The notes beneath the pieces were generated by a model. The model saw only the letters and a program-made list of their open reading frames with translations, was not told the origin of the DNA and searched no databases. The position numbers and the translations under genes are program-made. DNA of 64,000 bases, from contig CALWCA010000001.1 in assembly GCA_944376235.1 (NCBI GenBank), positions 1-64,000 of the forward strand, written 5' to 3'. Below, piece by piece: positions 1 to 8,280 of the stretch (position 1 is its first letter; each line of letters opens with the position of its first letter). The DNA is from an uncultured Clostridia bacterium (GTDB lineage: Bacteria > Bacillota > Clostridia > Oscillospirales > Feifaniaceae).

Positions 1-41
1 CTAAAACTACACAACTACCTTTTAGAAAGGGGCTTTGAACT

Positions 42-650
42 ATGACGAATGAAAAACTGTATGAAGTCCTCGGTGACATCAATGAGAATCATATCAACGA
101 GGCAAGGGCATATCACAAAGCAAAGAAACCCATCTGGATTAAGTGTGGAGCTATCGCAGCTTGCTTGATGTTGGTTATCGGATATGTTCTTCTATCTCCC
201 ACAACATACAATGGTAGACTTGTAATTAACGAATACCATACCAATTCAACTGATAGTTATTATTCATCTCCGGCCTCCGGCGAAGTAGATTTCACATACG
301 AAGTTAGAGAAGCTCTTGAGAAATATAAAGGTAAAAATGTGATTTTTCTGCTGACGTTTGATTTGTTCAAGGATGGTGGAATTACAGATGAAGAACGGAA
401 TGAAGAATATCAACGTCTTGTTTCTTTAGGGTATAAACTTTATTCTGCAAAATGCTGGACTTATCAAGGAGAAGGAGAAAAACAATACTATACCGTTGTC
501 GTTGGCTACTTTACGGAAAGCGACCTGTCTCAATTTAAAAACAATTCTGAATATGGGTATATGTTTGATTTTGCAACAAATGGAGATGGTTCCGGGATTT
601 CCGTTAACGAAGATGAAATTATCACAAGTTTTCCGATTGATTTTTCATAA
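42..650 (+). CDS. Single-pass membrane protein of unknown function
   Basis: 202 residues, ATG start preceded by AAAGGGG 9-12 bases upstream. Residues 1-31 are charged and probably cytoplasmic, residues about 32-52 form one hydrophobic helix, and the remaining 150 residues should lie outside the membrane. The N-terminal block (MTNEKLYEV followed by a KAKKPIW basic stretch before the helix) is a pattern I associate with Clostridia membrane proteins encoded beside ECF sigma factors, so an anti-sigma-like role is possible, but no sigma gene is visible here. Base composition is clearly AT-richer than every gene downstream (many AAA, GAA, AAT codons), which suggests separate acquisition. Function unknown. 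Confidence 0.75.
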   Translation: MTNEKLYEVLGDINENHINEARAYHKAKKPIWIKCGAIAACLMLVIGYVLLSPTTYNGRLVINEYHTNSTDSYYSSPASGEVDFTYEVREALEKYKGKNVIFLLTFDLFKDGGITDEERNEEYQRLVSLGYKLYSAKCWTYQGEGEKQYYTVVVGYFTESDLSQFKNNSEYGYMFDFATNGDGSGISVNEDEIITSFPIDFS

Positions 651-671
651 GAAGATATAATAACTACCTGC

Positions 672-704
672 AAGGGCAGCCGAGAAAATCGACTGCCCTT
701 TTTC
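672..704 (+). terminator. Rho-independent terminator of the 42-650 gene
   Basis: An 11-bp stem (AAGGGCAGCCG pairing with CGACTGCCCTT, one G-U pair) with a 6-base loop is followed by a T run, 22 bp after the stop codon. Confidence 0.8.
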
Positions 705-841
705 CATGCTTACGGGCAGAAAGGAGCGACCAGCTATGACGAAATAGAGAGAGAAAACCCGCGAGGAATTGACTTTCAAGACTTGAGGTGGGAGAATCAT
801 ATGCCCCAGATGAATATTTCTACATCGGCTTCTGGATTTTA
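704..841 (+). pseudogene. Possible remnant of a short gene module
   Basis: An AT-richer stretch that reads partly open in two frames. ATG at 736 runs only three codons before TAG but continues open as REKTREELTFKT after it. A GGTGGGAG site then precedes a 13-codon frame starting at 800 (MPQMNISTSASGF). It resembles decayed short coding modules rather than ordinary spacer. No intact product and no recognised family; low confidence. Confidence 0.25.
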
Positions 842-874
842 GTCTCCAGGAACACAAAAGGGAATTGGGAGAAC

Positions 875-901
875 AAAAAAAGGCCGCCCGAGGGCCTTTT
901 T
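875..901. terminator. Bidirectional A/T-flanked hairpin
   Basis: An A-run, a GC-rich stem (AGGCC with GGCCT) and a T-run form a symmetrical hairpin that could terminate transcripts from either side, between the converging 42-650 gene and pckG. Confidence 0.55.
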
Positions 902-1000
902 CACAGGGTCTGGGTGCGGCAGGCGGGGGATGGTGCGGGGCCTTCTTTGAGCAAGGCGGCGGGGTGCACATGGCAGGGCCCAGCTTGGCAGATAAGGCGC

Positions 1001-1150
1001 CGGGGCGCACTGTTCTTTTGAAGAAAAGAGCAGTGCGCCCCGGGTTGGGGAGGGGGCAGTCCCCTTTGAAAAGCGGGGGCTGCCCCCTCCCCAAACGGCC
1101 TGCCGGCAGGCAGAACACGGCGCTTGCCCCCAAAGGGGGCAAGCGCCGTG
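1001..1150. repeat. Three consecutive long inverted repeats
   Basis: Three separate hairpins stand side by side: 1001-1042 (18-bp arms, one G-U), 1045-1094 (about 20-bp arms, one G-U) and 1116-1150 (perfect 16-bp arms, 3-base loop). They lie between the converging 42-650 gene and pckG. None is followed by a strong U-tract, though the last sits 38 bp past the pckG stop and may end or stabilise its mRNA. Confidence 0.7.
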
Positions 1151-1188
1151 CAGGAGAAGCGTTTGAAGCAGGGAATGCGGCAGAGGCA

Positions 1189-2958
1189 TCAACCCTTCAG
1201 GCGGGCTTCGAGGTCGTCAAGCTGCGCGCGCAGCGCGTCGGGCAGGCGGTCAAACTTGGAATAAAACTCGCGCAGGCCTTGAACTTCCTCAAGCCACAGG
1301 CCATTGTCCACCGTCAGCAGCTCGTCCAGAGCGCCCGGCGCCAGGTCGAGCCCCTGCACATTGATGTCCTCCTTGCGGGGCAGCAGGCCGACGGGCGACT
1401 TCACCGCGGGGACGGCGTCCTCGCAGCGCGCCAGAATCCACTCGAGCACTCTCATGTTGTCGCCGAATCCCGGCCACAGGAAGTTGCCGTCCCCATCCTG
1501 GCGGAACCAGTTGACGTGGAAAATCTTGGGCTTGTGCTCAAGCTTTTCTCCCATGTCAAGCCAGTGGGCAAAGTAATCTCCCATGTTGTAGCCGCAGAAG
1601 GGCAGCATGGCCATGGGGTCGCGGCGCACCACGCCGACCTGACCCTGCGTGGCGGCTGTCGTCTCACTCGAGAGGGCCGAGCCCACGAAGACGCCGTGCG
1701 TCCAGTCGAAGCTCTCAAACACCAGGGGCGCCGTGCGCGCGCGGCGGCCGCCGAAGATGATGGCCGAGATGGGCACGCCGTTGGGATCGTCGACCTTGTC
1801 GCTGATGCAGGGGCAGCCGGCAATGGGAGAGGTGAAGCGGCTGTTGGGCTGTGCACCCTTGGTGGTCGCGGTTTTTCCGTTCCAGGGATTGCCCAGCCAG
1901 TCCTCGCCGTATTCGGGCGGATTTTTGTCAAGGCCTTCCCACCAGACGGTGTTGTCCTTGAGGTTGCGCACCACATTGGTGAAAATGGTGTTCTGACGGG
2001 TGGCCGCCAGAGCGTTGGGATTGGTTTTTGCCCCCGTGCCGGGCGCCACGCCGAAGAAGCCGTTTTCGGGGTTGGTGGCGTAGAGGCGGCCGTCCTTGCC
2101 GATGCGCAGCCAGGCGATGTCGTCGCCCACGCACCACACCTTGTAGCCCTTGTTGCGGTAGATTTCCGGGGGAATGAGCATGGCAAGGTTGGTCTTGCCG
2201 CAGGCAGAGGGGAAGGCGGCGGCGATGTATTTGATCTCGCCCTTGGGGTTTTCCACCCCCACAATGAGCATGTGCTCGGCCATCCAGCCCTCGCGCCGGC
2301 CCAGCACAGAGGCGATGCGCAGCGCAAAGCACTTCTTGCCCTGCAGCGCGTTGCCGCCGTAGCCCGAGTTGATGCTCCAGATGGCATCCTCCTCGGGGAA
2401 GTGCAGGATGTACCGGTCCTCGGGCGACAGTGTCCCCTTGGAGTGCAGGCAGCGCACAAAGTCCCCGTCGGAACCCAGCTCATCGAGTACCGCCTGACCC
2501 GCACGGGTCATGATGCACATGGACAGCGCCACATAAATGGAGTCGGTCAGCTCCACGCCGATGCGGGAGAAGGGCGAGCCGATGGGGCCCATCGAATAGG
2601 GAACCACATACATGGTGCGGCCCTTCATGCAGCCCTTGTAGAGCGGCAGGACTTTTGCCTTGGCCTCCTCCGGGGTCATGTGGTTGTTGGTGGGGCCGGC
2701 CTCGGCGGGATCGGTGGTGCAGATGAAGGTGCGGTCTTCCACACGGGCCACGTCGGTGGGGTGCGAGCGGTGGTAGTAGCAGCCAGGCAGAAGCTCGGGG
2801 TTCAGACGGTGCATCTCTCCGGTGGCAACTCCCTTGGTGCGCAGACGCTCCAGCTGTTCCTCGCTGGCGTCGATCCATTCCACCTCGTCGGGGGTCATCA
2901 GGGCGCGGCATTCTTCCACCCAGTCGAGCAGGGCGCGATTGTCGGGCAAATTCGCCAT
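1189..2958 (-). CDS. pckG: Phosphoenolpyruvate carboxykinase (GTP)
   Basis: 589 residues, usual for the GTP-dependent class. It interconverts oxaloacetate and PEP with GTP/GDP in the cytosol, at the gluconeogenic or fermentative C3/C4 branch. The signature FPSACGKTNLAMLIPP, which holds the reactive cysteine and the kinase-type P-loop, is intact, as are upstream substrate-loop residues (SMGPIGSPFSRIGVELTDS). ATG at 2958 is preferred: AAGGAGGAG lies 7 bases upstream, while an in-frame TTG sits one codon earlier. Many relatives use the unrelated ATP enzyme, so the GTP type is informative. It ends facing a hairpin cluster. Confidence 0.95.
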   Translation of the reverse strand: MANLPDNRALLDWVEECRALMTPDEVEWIDASEEQLERLRTKGVATGEMHRLNPELLPGCYYHRSHPTDVARVEDRTFICTTDPAEAGPTNNHMTPEEAKAKVLPLYKGCMKGRTMYVVPYSMGPIGSPFSRIGVELTDSIYVALSMCIMTRAGQAVLDELGSDGDFVRCLHSKGTLSPEDRYILHFPEEDAIWSINSGYGGNALQGKKCFALRIASVLGRREGWMAEHMLIVGVENPKGEIKYIAAAFPSACGKTNLAMLIPPEIYRNKGYKVWCVGDDIAWLRIGKDGRLYATNPENGFFGVAPGTGAKTNPNALAATRQNTIFTNVVRNLKDNTVWWEGLDKNPPEYGEDWLGNPWNGKTATTKGAQPNSRFTSPIAGCPCISDKVDDPNGVPISAIIFGGRRARTAPLVFESFDWTHGVFVGSALSSETTAATQGQVGVVRRDPMAMLPFCGYNMGDYFAHWLDMGEKLEHKPKIFHVNWFRQDGDGNFLWPGFGDNMRVLEWILARCEDAVPAVKSPVGLLPRKEDINVQGLDLAPGALDELLTVDNGLWLEEVQGLREFYSKFDRLPDALRAQLDDLEARLKG

Positions 2959-3045
2959 CAATACTCTCCTCCTTGTTGTGTTGACAGGGAATATTACCGT
3001 TTGTTGAGAAGTGGGCTCTCAGCGCACGGTGCGGTTTGGGAATAT

Positions 3046-3978
3046 CTACAGGACGGCTCCGCCGTCCGGGCAAGCGTGGTTCAAAAGGAAATCGGTGAGG
3101 GCGGCAAACTGGGCAAGCGTCATGCGCTCGGCGCGGATGTCGCGCGCAAGGTGCAGCGCGTCCAGAGCGTCGCCCAAAAGGGCCTTGGGGAAAGGCCCCT
3201 GGTTGCCAAGGGCGTTGACAAGCGTTTTGCGCCTTTGGCCAAACCCCTGGCGGATGAGACGGAACATGGCGTCGGGGTTGGAGCAGGAAACGGCCGGGCT
3301 GTCGCGCAGGTCCATGCGCACCACGGCAGACTCCACCTTGGGGGCCGGCATGAAGCAGCCGGGCGGCACGCGAAAGAGGATGCGCGGCAGGCTGCGGTAT
3401 TCCACGGCCAGGGAAATGGCGCCGCCTTCGGGGGAGCCCGACGGGGCGCACAGCCGCACCGCCACCTCGCGCTGCACCATGACCACGATGCGCCTGAGCT
3501 GCGGGGGCGCCTGCTCAAGCAGGCGCATGAGGATGGGGGTGGTGATGTAATAGGGCAGGTTGGCCACGACGGCCACCGGCCGGTCGCCAAACTGCGAAGG
3601 CAGCCAGTCTGCAAGGTTCAAATCCATAAAGTCTGCATGCACCACATGGACGTTGTCAAAGGGCAGCGTCTGCTCCAGGACGGGCAGCAGCGCCGCGTCA
3701 ATCTCCACCGCCGCCACCCGGCCGGCATGCTGTGCCAGCTCGTAGGTCAGGCAGCCGATGCCGGGGCCGATTTCGAGCACGCCCCACGAGGCGTCGATGT
3801 CGGCTTCCTGCACAATTTGCCAGGGGATGCGGGGGTTGACCAGAAAATTTTGTCCGAGCCCCTTGTTGAAGGCAAACCCGAACTGCTTGCGCAGGGCGTT
3901 GATGGTCTCGCGTTCGCACAGGGGATTGACGATGCGCTGCGCGGGCGTGTCGCCGCCCGAAATGGGTCTGTCGGCCAC
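3046..3978 (-). CDS. rsmA: 16S rRNA dimethyladenosine transferase
   Basis: 310 residues; methylates two adjacent adenosines near the 3' end of 16S rRNA using SAM, late in 30S assembly. Visible motifs are GQNFLVNPRI at the N-terminus, the SAM loop LEIGPGIGCLT and the catalytic VANLPYYITTPI. The GTG at 3978 (VADRPISGG) is chosen because AAAGGAGCC lies just upstream; the frame is open further upstream but that part reads as spacer. It lies downstream of cinA with a 157-bp gap and upstream of pckG, all on the minus strand. Confidence 0.93.
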   Translation of the reverse strand: MADRPISGGDTPAQRIVNPLCERETINALRKQFGFAFNKGLGQNFLVNPRIPWQIVQEADIDASWGVLEIGPGIGCLTYELAQHAGRVAAVEIDAALLPVLEQTLPFDNVHVVHADFMDLNLADWLPSQFGDRPVAVVANLPYYITTPILMRLLEQAPPQLRRIVVMVQREVAVRLCAPSGSPEGGAISLAVEYRSLPRILFRVPPGCFMPAPKVESAVVRMDLRDSPAVSCSNPDAMFRLIRQGFGQRRKTLVNALGNQGPFPKALLGDALDALHLARDIRAERMTLAQFAALTDFLLNHACPDGGAVL

Positions 3979-4135
3979 GGAAAGGGGGCTCCTTTCTGTC
4001 AAAAGATAGCTGAGGGGACGCTGCGTTTCCCGAAAAGGGGCAGCTCTTGCAGGGGATGGGCCGGTGCAGGGGCTTCGGAAAGGCAGTGCGCACCGGAGGG
4101 CCGCAGGGCAGCCGGCACGGTGCAGGAACGCCGGG

Positions 4136-5392
4136 TTACCGGGAGCGCTTGATTTCAAGCAGGTACAGGCGCAGCGCGTCAAGCGCCTTGACGGTTGCGA
4201 GGCTGCGGTTGTAGGCGCGGTCTCTCGAGCGCAGCATGTCGACCTTGGCCGAGCGCACGCCGAGCGGCCCGGCAAGGCCGACGAAGACGGTGCCGACCTC
4301 GCCCTCGGGCGTATCGTCGGGCCCGGCCACGCCGGTGATGGACACCGCCACCGAGGCGCCCGAGAGGGCCAGCGCCCCCTGCGCCATTTCAGCGGCCGTT
4401 TCCAGCGAGACGGCGGTGTGCTCGTCGAGCGTTTTGACGGCCACGCCGGCCAGCTTGTGCTTGATGCGGTTGGAGTAGGTCACAAGGCCGCACTCAAAAA
4501 CGTCGGAGGCGCCGGGGATGTTGGTGATGCGGCCGGCGATCAGGCCGCCCGTCATGCTCTCGCAGGTGCACACCGTCATGCCCAGCTCATGCAGCAGCTC
4601 CACCACCACCTGCTCCATGCAGTCCTGGTCCACCGCATAAAGGTCGTCGCCGCACTCGTCGGCAATGGCTTGCACCACCGGGATGGTCATGGCATAGGCC
4701 TCTTCCTTTGTCTTGGCCTTGGCCGTGACGCGCAGCATGGTCTCGCCGCCGCCGGCATAGGGGGCCACGGTGGGGTTGGTGGAGTTTTTGAGCAGATCAT
4801 ACAGGCGGTCCTCCAGCGCAGACTCGCCGATGTTGACCACCCGGCAGTAGCGCGACACCAGCACCTCGTCCTGCTTGGCGGCCAGCATGGGCGCGACATA
4901 CTTGTTCCAGATGTTTTTCATTTCGCGGGGCGGGCCGGGCAGCATGATGACGGTGTGGCCGTCCTTTTCGATGGCGCAGGAGGGCGCCGTCCCCCAGTCG
5001 TTTGGGATGATGGTGCAGCCCTTGGGGAACCAGGCCTGCTGCTCGTTGTTTTTGGTCATGACCTTTCCACGGCTTTCCCAGCGTGCCCGCAGGTCGGCAA
5101 GGATGTCTTCGTGAAGCTCCATTTCAAGCCCCAGCGCACGGGCGACGGTCTGCTTGGTCAAATCGTCGTAGGTGGGCCCAAGGCCGCCCGTCGTGATCAG
5201 CAGGTCGCAGCGCGAGAGGGCGGTATCCACCGCCTGCGCCAGACGCTCGGGGTTGTCGCCCACCACGGTGTGGTGGAAGACGTTGAAGCCCAGCACAGAC
5301 AGCTCCTGGGAGAGGAAGGTGGCGTTTGTGTTGGTGATGTTGCCCAGCAGGATTTCGGTTCCGACGCACAGGATTTCGGCAATTTTGCTCAT
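4136..5392 (-). CDS. cinA: CinA: nicotinamide-nucleotide amidase with MoCF-like domain
   Basis: 418 residues, the full two-domain form. The N-terminal half is a molybdopterin-binding-like domain (AEILCVGTEILLGNITNTNA; ITTGGLGPTYDD; MLPGPPREM). The C-terminal half is the NMN amidase domain (TCESMTGGLIAGRITNIPG; SITGVAGP), which recycles NMN to nicotinate mononucleotide. The family is also linked to competence in some Firmicutes. ATG 5392 is the only start matching the domain start; AGGAAG lies about 11 bases upstream. It sits between thiI and rsmA on the same strand. Confidence 0.94.
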   Translation of the reverse strand: MSKIAEILCVGTEILLGNITNTNATFLSQELSVLGFNVFHHTVVGDNPERLAQAVDTALSRCDLLITTGGLGPTYDDLTKQTVARALGLEMELHEDILADLRARWESRGKVMTKNNEQQAWFPKGCTIIPNDWGTAPSCAIEKDGHTVIMLPGPPREMKNIWNKYVAPMLAAKQDEVLVSRYCRVVNIGESALEDRLYDLLKNSTNPTVAPYAGGGETMLRVTAKAKTKEEAYAMTIPVVQAIADECGDDLYAVDQDCMEQVVVELLHELGMTVCTCESMTGGLIAGRITNIPGASDVFECGLVTYSNRIKHKLAGVAVKTLDEHTAVSLETAAEMAQGALALSGASVAVSITGVAGPDDTPEGEVGTVFVGLAGPLGVRSAKVDMLRSRDRAYNRSLATVKALDALRLYLLEIKRSR

Positions 5393-5515
5393 GACAGAGA
5401 AGACTTCCTTTCTTCTAAAGCATTTGAAAAAAGAGAGGGACAAAAAGAGGTGGGGCGAAGGGCGAAGGCGTGATGTTGACGCGGATGGCGGCCAGCGCGC
5501 CGGCAGGGCGGGCCG

Positions 5516-6733
5516 TCAATCCCGGCCGTAGCGCAGCAGGGTGAGCTGTGCGCCCTCCACGGCCTCGCGCACAAGCCCCTCCACGTCGAGCTTTGCCTCT
5601 TCGCGCTCGAGCTCCGGCAGCTTGGGCTTTGTTTTGGGGTGCTTGGGGGAAAAGAGGGCGCAGCAGTCCTCATAGGGCTCGATGGAGGTTTCAAAGGTGC
5701 CGATTTTGCGCGAGATGGCCACGATGTCCTCCTTGTCCATGCCGATGAGCGGACGCAGGATGGGCAGCCTTTGAGCCACGCAGTTGGTGGCGAGCAGACC
5801 CTCAAGGGTCTGGGAGGCCACCTGGCCGAGGCTCTCCCCCGTAATGAGGCAGCCGCTCTCGCGCGAGAGGGCGATGGCCTCGGTGATGCGCACCATGAAG
5901 CGGCGGGTCAAAATGGTGAAGTATTCGGGGGAGCAGGTGTCTCGCAGCACCTCCTGCACATGGGTGAAGGGCACCACGAAAAAGTCGACGTCGCCGGCGT
6001 AGCGGCCCACGAGACGGGCCAGCTCCTCCACCTTCTGACGCGCACGCTCGCCCGTGTAGGGGAAGCTGTGGAAATGCACCGCGTCAACGCGCAGGCCGCG
6101 CCGGGCCATGAGGTAGCCCGCAACGGGAGAGTCGATGCCGCCCGACAGCATGAGGGTGCCCCTTCCGCTTGAAGAGACGGGAAGGCCGCCTGCGGCAGGG
6201 TCCGCGTCCCCGTGCACAAAGGCAAGGTGGTCGCGCACCTCCACATGGACGGTGAAGTCGGGGTTGTGGACGTCGACCTTCAGATGGGGAAAGCGGGAGA
6301 GCACAAAGGCGCCCACCTCGGCTGAAATCTGCGGGGAAGGGTAGGGAAAGCTCTTGTCGGCGCGCTTTGATTCCACCTTGAAGGTGCGGGCACGGGAGAG
6401 CGGCTCTCTGAGGTACTCTGCCGCCAGCTCACAGATGAGGGGCAGCTCCTTGGGGCAGCCGCGCGCACGCACGGCCGAGACAAAGCCGAACACGCGCAGG
6501 CACTCGTCATAGGCCCGGTCCATGAGGGAGGGGGCGCCCAAGAGCAGGGCCTCGGGCGGGTCCTGCTCAAGGCACGAGACCGTGACGGTCGACTGCAGAA
6601 TCTGGCAGGAGAAGCTGCCCACCCGGCGCAGACGATGGCGCAGGTTGGACAGCAGGATGCTTTCAAAGCGGCGGCGGTTGAGTCCCTTGAGGGAAATTTC
6701 TCCGCACTTGAGCAAAATCAGTTCGTCATTCAC
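5516..6733 (-). CDS. thiI: tRNA 4-thiouridine sulfurtransferase ThiI
   Basis: 405 residues. A ferredoxin-like/THUMP N-terminal region is followed by a PP-loop AMP-binding domain (MLSGGIDSPVAGYLMARRG) that activates U8 of tRNA. There is no C-terminal rhodanese domain, as in most Firmicutes, where a dedicated cysteine desulfurase supplies sulfur directly; that gene ends only 5 bp upstream. The start is taken as GTG 6733 (VNDELILLKCGEISLKG) with GAGGA about 12 bases upstream. Confidence 0.93.
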   Translation of the reverse strand: MNDELILLKCGEISLKGLNRRRFESILLSNLRHRLRRVGSFSCQILQSTVTVSCLEQDPPEALLLGAPSLMDRAYDECLRVFGFVSAVRARGCPKELPLICELAAEYLREPLSRARTFKVESKRADKSFPYPSPQISAEVGAFVLSRFPHLKVDVHNPDFTVHVEVRDHLAFVHGDADPAAGGLPVSSSGRGTLMLSGGIDSPVAGYLMARRGLRVDAVHFHSFPYTGERARQKVEELARLVGRYAGDVDFFVVPFTHVQEVLRDTCSPEYFTILTRRFMVRITEAIALSRESGCLITGESLGQVASQTLEGLLATNCVAQRLPILRPLIGMDKEDIVAISRKIGTFETSIEPYEDCCALFSPKHPKTKPKLPELEREEAKLDVEGLVREAVEGAQLTLLRYGRD

Positions 6734-6738
6734 GAAAG

Positions 6739-7860
6739 TCAGACGTCCTCTCTGGCTAGTGTTGTTTGACAGGCGGAAATCCCTCCCAGAAGCGCCTGCA
6801 CATCCTGCATGGTGTTGTCGGGCCCGAAGGAGACGCGCAGCGCCCCGCGCAGCAGGGGCTCGGGCAGGCCCATGGCAACCAAAACATGGCTGGCGCCCTT
6901 CTTGTGGGAGGAGCAGGCCGAGCCCGACGAGAGGTAAACGCCTCTTTGGCTGAGCAGATGCAGCATGGGCTCGGCGCGCAGGCCGGGAACCGAAAAGTTG
7001 AGGATGGAAGGGCAGGCGACGGGGGGCTGGTTGATGACGCAGCCAAGCTCGAGCAGCCCTTTGACGGCGGCCTCGCGCAGCGCGGGGATGCCGGCTGCGG
7101 CATAACGCGCCGCATATTCCCCGGCCGCCGCGCCAAAGGCGGCAATGGCCGGCATGGGCTCGGTGCCCGAGCGCAGGCCGCGCTCCTGCCCGCCGCCGTA
7201 GATGACGGGGGAAGGGGAAACTCCCTTGGCCAGCCACAGCGCCCCCACGCCCTTGACGCCGCCGATTTTGTGGGCCGAGACGGCCAGCGAGTGGCACAGC
7301 AGGCCCTCGGGCGCAAAGGGGAGCTTTCCAAAGGCCTGCACTGCGTCAACGTGGAAGCGGGCCCTTGTCTTTTGAACCAGGGCGCCCACCTCCCGCACGG
7401 GGAAGATGGCTCCCGTTTCGTTGTTGACCAGCATCATGGCGACAAGCGCCGTGTCGTCGTCGATGAGGGCGGCGGCCTCATCGAGCGAGGGGGCGCCGCC
7501 GGCGGTGGACAGCAGATGCAGGGTAAAGCCGCCGCGCTGCGCCACGGCGCGCAGCGTTTCGAGCACGGCGGGGTGCTCGGCGTCGGTCGTGATCAGCTTG
7601 CTGCCCCGTCGCCTGTCGGCAAGCCCGAAGAGAGCCAAGTTGGAGGCCTCGGTCCCACTGCCGGTGAAGACGATGCGCTCGGGCTGTGTGCCCAGCGCCT
7701 TTGCCACACTGCGGCGGGCTTCGCGCAGCTCGTGTTCGGCCTCAAAGCCCAGCGCATGCAGCGAGGAGGGGTTGCCATAGCAAACGGTGGCTACCCGCGT
7801 GAGAGCCGCCACGGCCGCCTCGCTCGGACGTGTGGTGGCGGCGTTGTCAAGATAATGCAT
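6739..7860 (-). CDS. NifS/IscS-family cysteine desulfurase partner of ThiI
   Basis: 373 residues, PLP-dependent, converting cysteine to alanine plus enzyme-bound persulfide. The PLP lysine is in SAHKIGGVKG and the persulfide cysteine in LSSGSACSSHKKG; the start LDNAATTRPS is typical. ATG 7860 has AAGGAGGG 10 bases upstream. Its end is 5 bp from thiI, so the two are co-transcribed, and it most likely serves tRNA thiolation (NifZ type). A separate Fe-S role cannot be excluded. Confidence 0.93.
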   Translation of the reverse strand: MHYLDNAATTRPSEAAVAALTRVATVCYGNPSSLHALGFEAEHELREARRSVAKALGTQPERIVFTGSGTEASNLALFGLADRRRGSKLITTDAEHPAVLETLRAVAQRGGFTLHLLSTAGGAPSLDEAAALIDDDTALVAMMLVNNETGAIFPVREVGALVQKTRARFHVDAVQAFGKLPFAPEGLLCHSLAVSAHKIGGVKGVGALWLAKGVSPSPVIYGGGQERGLRSGTEPMPAIAAFGAAAGEYAARYAAAGIPALREAAVKGLLELGCVINQPPVACPSILNFSVPGLRAEPMLHLLSQRGVYLSSGSACSSHKKGASHVLVAMGLPEPLLRGALRVSFGPDNTMQDVQALLGGISACQTTLAREDV

Positions 7861-7927
7861 GATGCGGCGTCCCTCCTTGACGGCGGCCCAAAAATACCAT
7901 GACGACATAGAGGCCGCTTATGCCGCT

Positions 7928-7956
7928 ATTATACCCTGTTTGGCAAAGGTTTGCAA
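7928..7956 (-). promoter_or_regulatory. Sigma-A promoter of the cysteine desulfurase-thiI operon
   Basis: On the minus strand TTGCAA (7956-7951), a 17-bp spacer and a perfect TATAAT (7933-7928) lie 68 bp upstream of the desulfurase start. Confidence 0.75.
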
Positions 7957-8052
7957 GGCTTGGCGGCGCCTGCCGGCGGGCAAAAGAGAAGACGCGGGCG
8001 CTGCGGATCCGGGGAAGCGGGGCGGTTGGGCACGATTTGGGATTTTGGGGAA

Positions 8053-8082
8053 TTGACATAGCTGCGGCAATCAACCTATAAT
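8053..8082 (+). promoter_or_regulatory. Consensus sigma-A promoter of yifB
   Basis: Perfect TTGACA, 18-bp spacer, perfect TATAAT. It gives a leader of about 190 nt before the ATG at 8281, containing a GC-rich inverted repeat at about 8157-8196 (GGGCGGCA with TGCCGCCC). Confidence 0.85.
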
Positions 8083-8280
8083 AATAAGTAAAACAGGACA
8101 AAGCGGCTTTTTTGCCGGCCGTAAAATCGAACGGGCCGCCCTTTCGCCAAAGGGCAGGGCGGCAAAGGTAGGCCCTGCCGCCCGGGGCGTGGGCGGGGGC
8201 GGGCGTGCAGCGTCGGAAAGGCAGAAGATTTGAAAGCAGACGCACAACGGAAGACAACCGCAATGTCAGGAGGGGATGTC

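Noticed and set aside
865-4152. Very long open frame antisense to pckG and rsmA
   Set aside because: It mirrors the codon pattern of the true minus-strand genes in GC-rich DNA, has low-complexity His/Ala/Gly content, and no ribosome site or domain.
3979-4275. Longer N-terminus for rsmA
   Set aside because: The upstream frame overlaps the cinA end and has no family similarity; a GTG with a good ribosome site sits at the expected position.
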